NCBI GenBank assembly: GCA_028023455.1 | Contig: JAQFVV010000012.1 | Location: forward strand, 6,172,499-6,236,498 | Length of the DNA stretch: 64,000 bases | From: Epiperipatus broadwayi | Taxonomy: Eukaryota; Onychophora; Udeonychophora; Euonychophora; Peripatidae | Direction of reading: 5' to 3' | Shown: one piece after another, positions 46,240 through 58,424 of the stretch | Position numbering within the stretch: the stretch's first letter is position 1 | Layout of the letters: each line of letters starts with the position of its first letter | Translations under genes and position numbers: made by a program | Notes under the pieces: model-generated | The model's database searches: none | What the model was told of the DNA's origin: nothing | What the model saw: the letters and a program-made list of their open reading frames with translations, nothing else

Positions 46240-48880
46240 TTCTGCCGTAAAAAAAATAATCCAAGGATAAGGATACGCTCAAAATAAGAAAGAAAATAAC
46301 TATCATAATGCCAAAAGATGTCAAAATAAGTGAATTTGTAACTGCTGAATAATAACACATTAAATATATTTTTCAATACATTCTAAATAGGTGTGATTAG
46401 AAATTTTGTAATATATATATGTGTGTGTGTTCATATCTTAGTGATTAGTAAAATTATACTTATTGCATTTGATTGAGTATCAAGCAAATTATTTCTTTTT
46501 ATACTTCGTTTCAGCAATTAAATTTTATTTCATAAAGATGTACGTCATTTCAACTATTCAAAAATCTTCTATAAAGATTTACAGACAAAACAATACAAAC
46601 AATATTTAAAAAAAAAAAAAAGATGCAATAATAATTCACAAAATTAAGTCTACTTAAAATACATAAAATGGATTACAAGCTTTAATAATATATTAATACT
46701 TTGTAATAATAAAATGAATGTAATTATTAATAAACATAAATACTAATAGCTATAAATCAATTCACAACAGCCAAAGCTTAAATAAACTAATAGGATGTCA
46801 ACAATCTGTTGTCAAGACAACTTCAATGGGACATCAATAGATTCACCTTTTATCTTGATCTAAGATCTTTAACTATTTTACTTACTAACTCCTAATCATA
46901 GTTTTAATTATATTTGCAACATTTTATTTTTACAATTAAATATTTATTTTATATCATATTTTTATAATCTTTATATTATTTTTTTACAAACATAAGTTTA
47001 CAGATAATAAAGCATAATTGAATTTTTCAAAATAGAAAAAAAAAGTATTGAAGTAAAATATGTAATGAGAACGATATTGTTGTTGTTGTTGTTTTGATTC
47101 TTATCTTTATTAATTATAAAAAAAATATTGAATTAATTATTTCTTTTTTATTTGAAATCTATTTTTAAATTCAAAACAAATTATAGGTGTGACATCACAA
47201 ACCAAGAAATTATGTTTAAAATTTAAAATTGCACTCATTATTAAAATATTGCAAAAAATATCCACACTGACAATTAAGCATTTCTTTTCAGCAAATCAAT
47301 AATGACTTTTGCTTTATTTTATTTTTGTTTTTAATGATTTATCTTCTTAAAAACAAACAATTTCAAATAAAATCTGATTGTAATCATTTTTTTTAAATTT
47401 AAAATAAATATTTTACAAATAGGTTGCATAAATAGACATAAGTATATAAATAAATTACTGAAAATTACAATTCTTCTTTCCAAAGTAACAAAAAGAAAAA
47501 CATGTTCTCAAAGCCTGAGAATAAAGAATCTACCAATCAATGATGTTTGTGGCTTCTTTTGTATTTATGAAATAATCAATCAATAGCATTGTTTGGGTCT
47601 TTTGAATTTTGAAATCTGTCTGATATCTGTAAGATACTGACATTTTCAGTTTTTTTTTTTAAAACTAATAATTTTAGTTCTGATTTCTGCCATTAAATAA
47701 ATGTGAACCGGAAAACTACAAAATAGTAAAGAAAACCTGAAAGTCATACTGCTGGTAAATAATAAATAAGCAATGAATGAAAATATAGGAATAAATCAGA
47801 TTGCATAGATGTTTTAAATAAACTGCATTTAACAGGAAAAGACAAACACTTGAAAGATAGATTAATAAATAGTCATTTTTACAAATTTTTAAACAACTTA
47901 CTTTAGATATAATAAATTGTAAATGCAAATATTCAATTGATTTTCATATATAAATCATTTGACAGCAGTGAAAACTTAAATAAACCAATAGAATATTGAC
48001 AATCTATGGTCAAGATAACTCAATAAATAAAATATGTATTCCACTTTTTATTGTGGATTAAGATCCTTAAATACACAATGAATGAAGTTATTATGTCTGA
48101 AACAGATTGAGATTAACTTTGATTAGACCCGAATAAAAGGTAGAATTCATTTTCTTAATAGTGAGATTGTGTTGACAACAGATTGATATTCTATTATGTT
48201 TTTTTATTTAAGATTTTGCTGTTTTGAGTGATTTACATATGGAAACCAATTAGCTATTGAATTTTATAGTTTATTATATGTAAAATATAAAGTAATAGTT
48301 TGTTTGAAATATTATAAAAAATAATTTATTAATCTACTTTCAAACAGTTTATCTTTGTGGTTATTATTTAAAATTTCTAGACAGATTTAATCTCAATATA
48401 TTTCTGTTAATGGTTTTCATCCATTGTCAATCTACAGAACGTAGACCAGGAAAAAATGTGGAATCCATATGTTACATATTGGGTAGCTTTGCCAATAAAT
48501 TATTGATATTCTATGGGTTTACTTAAGCTGTTAAAAAAATAAGATAAAAAATTATAATTGAAAATAGAGTATAAATAGAATAAAAAATAAATTAAAATTT
48601 TATTAATATTATAAATAATATTTTAATGACAATAATAATAAAATAAAATGATTTAATGTGTTATATATATATAATATTTATTTAATTTCAGAAACATTCA
48701 TTAATTAAAATTAAACAAAAAAATGTTACAACTTTCCTTATAATAAGAATTGTGTGGAGAATGCAATAAAGTTCATAGAAAAAATACAAAAACATCTATT
48801 TGAATTTACATTGTAAATAATTAATAACAATAGCAAAGTTAACAACATCAAAATTTAAACTAATAACAATATATCATCAG
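46240..48880. other. AT-rich region with a diverged direct repeat
   Basis: 46,770-46,890 and 47,965-48,085 align in the same orientation: 'AAGCTTAAATAAACTAATAG' against 'AAACTTAAATAAACCAATAG', 'CAACAATCTGTTGTCAAGA' against 'GACAATCTATGGTCAAGA', and ATCTAAGATCTTTAA against ATTAAGATCCTTAAA. Separation is about 1.2 kb. A TTG repeat lies near 47,080. No gene is recognised. Confidence 0.55.
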
Positions 48881-48899
48881 TCCCTGTTATAATCAAATT

Positions 48900-49720
48900 C
48901 TTCAAGTATATTTTAAAACCAGCAATGGGTAACATTGATGTGCTCAATTCCAAATGGTATGCTAGCTACATTGAATAAATATTAGCTAAAATACACTATC
49001 TGCTTTCAATTAAGAGATTTAATTAAATCCATTATATTCATTTGTTTATAGTCAGAGAAATATTTGAGTATACTGGAGGTGACAAATGTAGTAAGTCCTA
49101 AAATACTACCAATGTATGTTCCTAGAATTATTCTATGTAGGTAAAACTGATTTGCTGATAATGTGCCATATTTGGGAATCAAATTCTTTTCTGTCTCTAA
49201 TCTTATTCTATGGTATGATTCTGAAAAATATATAGTAGAGAGAGCATAGATTTATTACATCCTCACCACAATGTGTGTGTATATATATATAAGACAAAAT
49301 ATCTCAATAATAGAGTATCATTTTAGGAAGAAAAACATAGAACATTGATATAGTTTGTCCATGATAAACATGTATCTATTAACTCACACCAAGATAAAGA
49401 TCCTTCCTCAATAAACTCAACATTGTCACAAATACAGTTATTATTTTAGCATTGACACCGTTTGATTATGAGTGGTTCTCCATATCACTGCACAAATTCA
49501 AACATAATTGCTTTACTTTTATTTATATTAGCACTAAAACTGAATGATCATAAGTAATATTCCATAAGAGATCTCATGCCTAACACTCCTTTCTGGATGA
49601 TCTCTGGATAATTCAGAAGCTATAAGTGTAAGGTCAACAGCATATGCATGTTAAGTTGAATACAGTGGTAATTCATTGTATATAATTTTAAAAAGAAAAA
49701 AAGAGATTTGTTTGATAGTG
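48900..49720 (-). pseudogene. reverse transcriptase relic of an unassigned LINE
   Basis: On the minus strand, 49,648-49,621 begins AYAVDLTLIASELSRDHPE, which fits the YADD-LTLIA block with the first Asp changed to Val. Downstream come SANINKSKAIMFE (the 'INxxKSK' segment), NVEFIEE and LIDTCLSWTNYI near 49,350-49,440, which fit the typical FxYLGxxID..LSW..HI block with a frameshift. It is too decayed for clade assignment and borders are approximate. Confidence 0.5.
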
Positions 49721-49724
49721 ATTA

Positions 49725-51200
49725 AGAAATTTACAATTATTTTCCATGTTCATAAATTGAAGTTCAAGTTTTGACTGGATGAAATTTTAAAATGTTATCA
49801 AGTTTCAAATAATCTTGGGATTTTTCTTCCAGATAGTTGATCCACAAAATTATTCATTCATCAATCAATTAACAGGTATCTAAATATTTTAAGGAAGAAG
49901 ATAATTTAAGAATTATAAACTACTAAACCTCTTTTACCATTTGATTATTAACAAACCTGATGGTAATATCTTTTTCCTTTTTTTTTTTTTTGGAGCTGTT
50001 GGAGAGACTTTTATTTTTAATATGATATTTAAAAGCCATTTCATCTTTTTATTGTGTAAATCAACATGTTTTATAAATATAATAATATGCAATATGTCCT
50101 TGACATTTTCAATGGAAGAGTTTAAAGAAGCTGGTAAATCCATTACATCTTCAAAACTAGTTTCTAGTAGATCTATGCAGTGACTATCTTTGATAATTAT
50201 AACTACTTTTATATAGAGATATATTCTAGGATAATGTACATCAACGTTTTTACTAATCAAAATGGCTTTTAATGAAATTATTGATTTGAATTTGAATATA
50301 GGAATGTCTCATTCTTTGTATTATATATATTATATTTAATGTTTTCACATTACAGTTTGAGATCGAACAAATTTTCTTTCAAGATTTTACCTTGACAATA
50401 GCAGATGCTAGTTCATCGAAATATCAGTATATAATAGAAAATAATACACAGTTTTATCAAAAAAATTATATATATATATATCAATTTCCCAATATTCTTC
50501 TTTCAATGACACTACTTGGTAAACAAAGATAAAGTCTGAAATTAATGACATGGACAAGATATATTATCTTATCTGTATGCAGTAAAGGTGCTTATTTAAA
50601 CAAGTAGCATGAAATATAAATTAACAATGATTCAACACTCATTAATTTGTAAAAAATCTAAGATTAAGCCTAAAGCATCTAATTCATCTGTATTTTTTAA
50701 TTACAAGAGAGAGCATGGCCATAGCTGTAATCCAAATGCTGTCAGAGTTGAATGCAAAGAGAGAAATGATTGCAAACACAAAATAAAATAGATATGGTTC
50801 ATTATAGGAATAAATAGTAATGAACCAAAAAAATAATAGTATTCAAATCAGGTAAAAATTACTGCTCTCAGCAGACTAAACATGAATATGATGTAAAAAT
50901 GTTAAAATAAATAACACTTTCACTTTAGTATTTGTCAATAGATAATAAGAAAATAATTTCTTCACTGTCATATTTACTTATTCGTGTTTATAAATAAGAT
51001 TGTGTTGAATACTTAAGACAGGTGCAAATATTAATCAATATAATTATTTACTGTAAGATATTTATAACTCAGATTGATTTTATTTAAAAGTGAAGAAATT
51101 CTTTCATATCTTAAACTTTGTAACAAACATTTAAATGATACCTATGCAATACAATGAATCACAACATGAATATATTTAATGTTTAATACAATTGTTTAAT
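49725..51200. other. AT-rich stretch, no supported gene
   Basis: The minus frame 49,934-50,260 encodes a peptide with CIDLLETSFEDVMDLPASLN; it could be more of the LINE relic but I recognise no motif. TA microsatellite lies at 50,467-50,481. The 50,609-50,791 frame is not recognised. Confidence 0.45.
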
Positions 51201-51215
51201 TAAATAGTAAATGTT

Positions 51216-51304
51216 AAGCATTGGTGGTCAAGTGGTCAGCATAGTTGCCTTACAAGCAGTTGTCCTGGGTTCTTCCTGACCGACGCTTTGATACATGGAA
51301 AAAG
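51216..51304 (+). repeat. tRNA-derived SINE with target-site duplication
   Basis: GCATTGGTGGTCAAGTGGTC, GCATAGTTGCCTTACAAGCA and CCTGGGTTCTTCCTGACCGA, with tail GCTTTGATACATGGAAAA. The direct repeat AATAGTAAATGTT flanks it at 51,203-51,215 and 51,305-51,317. The frame at 51,288-51,476 is not a gene. Confidence 0.85.
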
Positions 51305-51739
51305 AATAGTAAATGTTGTGATAATAAATAGTACACACTTTCTAATTATTATATTATTGAGTACTAAAGCGATAGTGAATGTTATTTATTACATGCTGTG
51401 TATATATGTGTGTGTGTGTGACCAAATCTTCATTTATTGCCAATCACAAAGTCCCAGTTGGGTTGTTTTTTTATAGCAAACTAATAGTACATGTAAAATG
51501 GCCATTTAGGTATAATAACTTCATACTCCATAGAATGAAAGTTTGATCAATGTTATTATCCAGATTAAACTTCAAAGAAATTTTTGGGATGTAAACGTAA
51601 AATCAACTAAGGGTCAAACCAAGTCTTTGTTTGCACCTGAGTCTGATTTGAAGTCCAGCCAGGATAATATCACCGATTAAACTTTCTCACTCTTTAAGAA
51701 CTGGACTCATTATATTAAATAATTAATTTACATCTACTG

Positions 51740-52770
<1,031 letters not shown>

Positions 52771-53545
52771 TGTTTGATAAAGATATTAGTGCTTTGTACT
52801 TGGCAGGGAATGAAGATTTAATCGTTTCAATGTTTATATTCAATTTGCTATCTTGTATTGATTCATATATATATATATATGGAGAGGAAGGAGAGAATAC
52901 ATATATACAATTACATCCCTTGTTCTGTTAGTTAATTACAAGTTATTTATAAATTCAAAATGCCTTATGAAATTTTATTGGAAATAAATTTAACTTTTAA
53001 AAAATTTTCATTTCAACTTTCAGGTTATTTATTATTATCTGTTTGCTGCTTTTCAAATTTTCTTTATAAGTGTAATGAAGCTTTCAATTTGGCATTTATT
53101 TGTGAAAATGCATTCAGCTGAGAGGCAAAAGAATCAATTACCAAACTTTTTTCTGACTTTTAGTCTCTCCTGATTTGACTGGATAATGAAAAACAAATTT
53201 AGATACAACTGATTCAAAAAAAAAAAAAAAGAATGGTATTAACTCCTAATTAAATGAAAATTGCTTCCGAAAAAAAATAGTGGAAATGACATTGTATATA
53301 AGTCCTGAAGGTATGTCATTGTATAGCTGTAAGAATGATGGTTGGATTAATTATCTCATAAGATTGTGTTAAATAAAACTAATGTATTCAACTGGGAATA
53401 CAACATTTTTCGATATTTATTAAAATAATATTAAAAAAATGTAATTGTTCTAATAATAATAATAAATATATGTATAAGCCATAAAGGTGATTTTCGTTTT
53501 TATCAATTTTATATAATTAATTATAAAATTTATTTTTAGTATATA
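52771..53545. other. AT-rich spacer
   Basis: TA microsatellite at 52,866-52,880. No gene is recognised. Confidence 0.55.
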
Positions 53546-53551
53546 TTTTTT

Positions 53552-53760
53552 TTACGATAGAATGACAGCCTGTTAAGCTAATTGCGCAGACGCTGTGAGA
53601 ATGTTATTAATAAATGAATACCTTCGAACAGCGTCTGCGCAATTAGCTTAACAACTCTTACACAAATACTATATCATGTGGTTGTTCGAAGGTATTCATT
53701 TATTAATACATTCTCACAGCGTCTGCGCAATTAGCTTAACAGGCTGTCATTCTATCGTAA
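53552..53760. repeat. 209-bp near-perfect palindromic element with a thrice-used motif
   Basis: Left arm 53,552-53,630 and right arm 53,683-53,760 (TTACGATAGAATGACAGCC..., ...GGCTGTCATTCTATCGTAA) differ by about one base over 78-79 bp. The motif TTAAGCTAATTGCGCAGACG inside the left arm occurs inverted twice, at 53,631-53,653 and 53,719-53,741, so the strand can form either a short inner hairpin or the full-length stem. CpG-rich relative to its flanks. It looks like a recent foldback/MITE insertion. Confidence 0.85.
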
Positions 53761-53944
53761 TTATAATCGCACGCAAGACGTTATAAAATAAATGCTTATA
53801 TATTTTTTTGTATAAAAGATTACTTTGGTTAAATGGAAAACAGGTTTTGTGATTCCAATAAGTTTCTTAATAAAATGAATTTTGATCAGGTGATAAAAAC
53901 ATTTAATCACCTCATTAGTAACTTGTCTTTTTTTTTCTTTCTCA

Positions 53945-54030
53945 TGTGTCATAGCATCGGCCGGGAAGCGAACTCGCTAACCCGGGACAACGACTTGTAA
54001 GGCAGCTGTTCTGACTTCTCGACCACCAGC
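53945..54030 (-). repeat. tRNA-derived SINE
   Basis: On the minus strand: CTGGTGGTCGAGAAGTCAGA, CAGCTGCCTTACAAGTCGTT, CCCGGGTTAGCGAGTTCGCT, CCCGGCCGATGCTATGACAC. A long T-rich stretch on the left corresponds to its poly-A tail. Confidence 0.8.
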
Positions 54031-56270
54031 TAAATACATATTTTATTGTCTTTGCATGATCTGTTTTAAAACAATGATTCCATTATTATGAGGTACATAT
54101 AGATTGGAATGACACAAAAATAAATCATATAATTATCATCTAAGCGAATTGCTGATACTTTGAAAATATTTTTTAATGAAGCAGGAAAATAATAAATTAA
54201 TAATGACAGACTGTCATCTCTGATTATATATGATTTTTAATTAGAAAATCATAAATTGTCTAAAGAATATTTTAAACTCAAACCAAGTAAAGTATACTAA
54301 ATATCTATCAGACATTCAAATATAAAGGGGAATTATAAAAATGACAGAGAATATAAGAGATAGGGTCATGTGATCTATGACTCTTATTTTGACAATATAA
54401 GTCACCATTTTGAAGAGAATTGATAGATCACAAAAAGGCATTTTACAGTAATGCCTTTTTGATGTATTAAATCTTTAAAATGCTCCAAATAGAAATAGAA
54501 TATTGTCAAATTTTGAAGAATGTTATGAACAAAGAACAATAATAGTTAAACTATCTGGCAACATAAAGAAAATGACAAATATTAATGAGAATATAAACAA
54601 ATTGATTTTATCTTAAAAACAGTTTATAATAGCATTGTTTCTAAAATACACTTTATTTAAAACTCAAGGTGTACATAGGGTTGAATTATAATGAAGTATT
54701 TAGATTGAATTCTCTAAAATTAAGCAATGGCAATAATGTCATAATAAAATAGCAAATGGTAATATAGACGTCAGGGTGGAGGATAGGATTTTTAAGTTGA
54801 AGGGGGCACTCAAATTCTTGGTGTAATGAGTGTGCTATATAAGCTGGTCACCTGATGCTAGGATTATTATTATTATTATTATTACTTGGATATTGCTGCT
54901 GTTGTTAGGGAGTGAAATCATAGTTGAAGAAATATTGAAGTGCTGAACTCCTTTTGTTCAATTACCAGCTATAGAAGAAAAGCCCACTTCAGTGGACCTG
55001 CCCAGATCCTTCCAAGCCATCACTATGTAACCACTTAATTCCAGATGATGACGATGATGATCTCAAAGTCCATGTCTTGTTAAAATGAAGTCATCATTGC
55101 CTTGTTGTCCAGTTGTGTAGCACACTCAGAAACCCTGAAGTCTGGATGGAAAAGTCTGAAGATGCCGGATGGTATAATTTTTTAAAATTTTATTCATTTA
55201 CCATTTTTATTTAAATATTGTTTGTATGTTTTAATAATTAATAAAATGAATCTTGGTAATACATGTAATTTTTGGGAGGGTACATGTATGTCGAATTGTT
55301 TATCCACAAAGTGCGAGATTGTTTTATGAAAAACCATCCTTCCATATCTTTTATTTTATTATTGCCCATAACACACATGCATAAAGCATAAAGAAATAAG
55401 GAAGGGAGTTCCATATCTAAATTGCATAAACATTAGTATTAATTTTCTCTTCGTATTATAATGCTGGAGGTGGATGGTGGTTAGAGAATGTATTTTTCTT
55501 TACGTATGTATTTGGTGATGAGTTATTTGGGGGTAAATAAATATTTGTTTTTCATTTCATAAATAATGTCTCATTTATTTTTCTCTCTCCAACAAGACTA
55601 AATGCATATATATTTCTGGTAGTGACTTAATCAGCCAATAACCTGGAATAAAAGGGGTGATTGAGTTTAGCCCATGGGATACTACTTTATTGAGGGTTAA
55701 AAATTTGATGTTATGTGGATATCTATCTTTATTAATTTATTTGATCTGTTTCATTGGTAGTGGCATATCCTTTCAGCAGGGGTTTTCTTTTTCTGGAAGT
55801 GGTGCATAAAGACCAAGTTCAAATTTGGCCTTTCAAAGATATGCGAAGGCCAATGCCTGGATATTCATCAGCATGGCAATAGAGTTTTAACAATGGAGAA
55901 ATCAGAAAATATAATCAGCTTTGGTTTGGTCTCTCTCTCATTAACAATTCAATAGGGTAACTTTAAGATATGAAATATAGAGAGCATTACTGAATTGATA
56001 ATAATGCCAAACTCTGATGTGCGACAATTATTTCATGTTCAGTTCTGTGCACATGGAAAGAATCGACAGAGTAAGGGAGGGTGTCGACAGGTACAATATA
56101 TTTAGAAGTCTGAGTTCAAATATTTTCTAATTACATTAAGTTCAGTATAGACAATATACGTGTATTTAATATTATATATACTGTATATAAATATTATGCC
56201 ATGATATTTTTTTAAAAAATAAAAATGAATAAACACATTCTATTGAAATGTGTACAGACCAGATTATAAA
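54031..56270. other. AT-rich region, no supported gene
   Basis: 54,360-54,398 carries GGTCATGTGATCTATGACTC then TTATTTTGAC, the inverse of 29,059-29,096, likely a hammerhead-family border. A perfect small hairpin AAAAAGGCATT/AATGCCTTTTT sits at 54,432-54,460. (ATT)n lies at 54,865-54,882. 54,890-55,170 is less AT-rich and looks like an old repeat with no clear frame. 55,760-55,900 contains a stretch I cannot identify. Confidence 0.45.
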
Positions 56271-56409
56271 TATTTCAGCACCAAAGTTGGCTTACAAGTT
56301 GGCTTACAGGTCTAAGGTTGCATATTCCTGACTCATATAATTTGTATGCCTGTGTGGATTGTAGAATGGAAGAGTGAAAGATTCTGGAGTTCATAATCTA
56401 CTAATCACA

Positions 56410-56475
56410 ATCCAGCTGTGACACTCCTCAAGCTCAAACTTTTTATAATCTCCTGAAAAATAAACCATTTAATTA
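56410..56475 (+). repeat. 3' fragment of second SINE type
   Basis: 'GACACTCCTCAAGCTCAAAC', then 'TTTTTATAATCTCCTGAAAAATAAA' (split: TTTTTATAATCTCC, TGAAAAATAAA) matches the 3' halves at 13.91 and 57.66 kb. Confidence 0.4.
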
Positions 56476-56872
56476 TTTGACTAATGATAGCTTAAATGAA
56501 ATAAAAAACATAAACTATCTCAGAGTGATATTTTCATTTCAAACATTTGGTTCAATTTGTATGTTGATTGATAATTAAAAACAATTTTCATCTTCTCTCT
56601 CTAAATTCAGGTACTCTTAATCTTTAAGCCTTAGACATCTTATCCCCTCATATAAAAACCACAGATACCTCTGAATGTAGCAATAGAACTGTCTTATGAC
56701 TTTGTTGTCATGTATGATCTAACAACAGGTATAACAACTACCATAATTTCAAAATATAAATGAGTATATGCAATTGCAAGAAAATCAAGTCATACATCAC
56801 ATGACTTGTTTTAATGAGCTTGTACTGCAAATGTTGTGTAATGAGTGTGAATGGACTTTAGCAGGATTTTCT

Positions 56873-56955
56873 GGATATCCCTATCCCCAGCTAGTGGTTG
56901 CCTCACTGATGACAATCAGCACATAGAAAACGGTCTGGGGATGGAGATATTCAGA
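56873..56955 (+). ncRNA. hammerhead ribozyme motif G (partly degraded)
   Basis: GCCTCA-CTGATGA, about 13 nt, GAAAACGGTC, TGGGG, with cleavage predicted after 56,935. Inner stem I CCTCA/TGGGG pairs. The stem II region pairs poorly, and the GAAA box is followed by ACGG, which disturbs stem III. Outer pairing GGATATC-type against GATATTC. Activity doubtful. Confidence 0.55.
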
Positions 56956-57262
56956 AAGGCTTGTTGAGAGGTATTCATACTCATTGTGTAACATTTGTAC
57001 TACAAGCTTATTAAGTTGAGTCACATGGTGTATGACTTGATTTCCTTGCCATTGTAGTTTTGCTCTTGAGGGTTTGGTGATGTTATATTGCTAAAGCTGT
57101 TAATATATGGTGTATCTGAACTTAGTTCAGTCTGATATGGCTATTTAAGTTAGATAGCTGGATTTGAAGACATATAGATGTCTGAAAATTTTCAGAGTTT
57201 CTATTTAATAATTAACTATTAGATAAATGCTGGTGCTGAACTGGTATTTTTAGATCTAATGT

Positions 57263-57330
57263 CTTAATATCCTTGTGCCTCACTGATGACAGCTAACAGC
57301 TAGAAACTGGTGTGGGGATAGGAATATTTT
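57263..57330 (+). ncRNA. hammerhead ribozyme motif F (cleavage site mutated)
   Basis: GCCTCA-CTGATGA, stem II C-AGCT-AAC-AGCT-A with four pairs, GAAAC-TG-GTG, TGGGG. Stem II differs in sequence from the 16-17 kb copies but pairs, a compensatory change. The outer helix is AATATCCT against AGGAATATT with one bulge. Position 17 is G where A, C or U is needed, so cleavage should be abolished. Confidence 0.65.
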
Positions 57331-57627
57331 GAAAAATTTGTTAAGAGCTATTCACACTCATTATATAACAGGGCATATGCAAGTTCCCAAGGTGTGTAAC
57401 AACTGTTTTGTGGTATGAAATTCATGCTACTGTAATTTATTGCATATTTTCATAAGTGAAGGAAATGCTAGGCTACAGGTAGAGGTCAGAGAAAATAAAG
57501 ATAATAAATGGATTTTTTTTAACTGAAGCTCATGGACCTCCTGCTCTAATTTCCCCATATATCACTAATGCATATTACAAAAATTTAATTAAATACTACT
57601 ACAAAAAATTAATTAATATTTGATATA

Positions 57628-57712
57628 ATTGGTAGAGTGTCCAGATAGATTCTTGTCCTCACAGTTCTGGTGCTCAAATTTTTTATGAACTCCTGAGAAA
57701 TAAAGCCATTAG
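57628..57712 (+). repeat. second SINE type, near-full copy
   Basis: TTGGTAGAGTGTCCAGATAG (A-box-like), TTCTTGTCCTCACAGTTCTG, GTGCTCAAATTTTTTATGAA, CTCCTGAGAAATAAAGCC. It matches the element at 13.86-13.955 kb in the same order. Confidence 0.5.
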
Positions 57713-57803
57713 TATTTGTTTTCTTACAAAACTTAATAAAATGTTATAGAAACAATCAATTCACATTAATTAGTTGATGATTGTTGAAAAAATTTATACT
57801 CAC

Positions 57804-57902
57804 TTTATTGACCACACTGACATTAGCTCCACAATTTACTAATAACTGAACAGCATCCTTGTGACCAAAACAGGCAGCCCATTGAATAGCATGCATTCCA
57901 TA
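57804..57902 (-). CDS. ankyrin-repeat exon (one repeat, 33 codons)
   Basis: On the minus strand a polypyrimidine tract and CTTTTAG acceptor (57,909-57,903) precede a 99-bp exon that is open in phase 0 and ends at a GTGAGT donor (57,803-57,798). It encodes exactly one 33-residue ankyrin repeat: YGMHAIQWAACFGHKDAVQL followed by LVNCGANVSVVNK, fitting the G-x-(T)-P-L-H-x-A-A-x2-G-H...LL...GA-(D/N)-V pattern, with the usual TPLH read here as HAIQ. Phase 0/0 exons of 99 bp are standard in ankyrin-repeat genes. Ankyrin repeats form protein-binding solenoids; the parent gene cannot be named from one repeat. I did not find flanking exons, so introns on both sides probably exceed several kb. Confidence 0.85.
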
Positions 57903-57944
57903 CTAAAAGAAAACACAAAAGAAATAAAATTAACCATTATATAT

Positions 57945-58100
57945 TTATCACATGACCTGCCTCTATTTCATTTCTGCCATCTGGTGCAAGTTTTAGAAAT
58001 CATTAGATACTATCTTTGTCCAGAACTTTCCTATCTATATCCCTTGGCTGGTTTGTAATTTATGGTTTTCATCAGTAAGAAATTTAGGAATAGTATATCT
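57945..58100 (-). repeat. decayed hammerhead-family relic (left of pair)
   Basis: On the minus strand, TTCTTA-CTGATGA, AAACCATAAATTA, CAAAC-CA-GCC, AAGGG: the CTGATGA core persists but GAAAC is now CAAAC and GTC is GCC. It begins with TTATCACATGACC, the family E-box. Pairs with 58,280-58,420 in inverted orientation (CCATCTGGTGCAAG against CTTGCACTAGATGG). Confidence 0.45.
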
Positions 58101-58274
58101 CAATGTTTTTGGATTTTTTTTCCAACAACCACCATTTGTTCATTTTTTTATTACTATTAAGCTATGGTTATTAAAAAGATTGAGAACAATAAAATATGTA
58201 TAGTGTGAAAGTGAAAAAAAAAGAAATAAATGATGACTGTTAGAGGAAAGATATTTTAGATCCAAATAATCCAG

Positions 58275-58420
58275 ATGCAAACCTCCTTACTGATAAAAAC
58301 CATGAATTGGGGATCGATCTGTGGATGTAGACTGGAAAGAATTGGATGTAGATTTATTAAGGTCTACCACCTGGCAAATATTGATTACTTGCACTAGATG
58401 GCAGAACTGGAATAACAAAA
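58275..58420 (+). repeat. decayed hammerhead-family relic (right of pair)
   Basis: CCTCCTTA-CTGATAA, AAACCATGAATT, GGGGATC: the essential core G at position 8 is now A. The downstream CTTGCACTAGATGGCAGAAC is the inverse of 57,975-57,995. The overlapping short open frames on both strands are not genes. Confidence 0.4.
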
Positions 58421-58424
58421 ACAG

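Larger units (their letters stand above)
56785..57372 (+). mobile_element. retrozyme-like element, tandem hammerhead pair
   Basis: Hammerheads G (56.87-56.95) and F (57.26-57.33) lie on the same strand, predicted cleavage positions 377 nt apart. Motif G is also flanked by inverted arms: AAGTCATACATCACATGACT and ATGAGCTTGTACTGCAAATG on the left, CATTTGTACTACAAGCTTAT and CACATGGTGTATGACTTG on the right. The ribozyme thus sits at the apex of a long hairpin. The body shares GTTAGATAGCTGGAT with the 27.8 kb element. No open frame. Confidence 0.6.

Noticed and set aside
54432-54460. Bacterial-type intrinsic terminator (11-bp stem followed by T-run)
   Set aside because: The window is clearly animal nuclear DNA; the stem is a small chance or repeat-border palindrome with no gene upstream.
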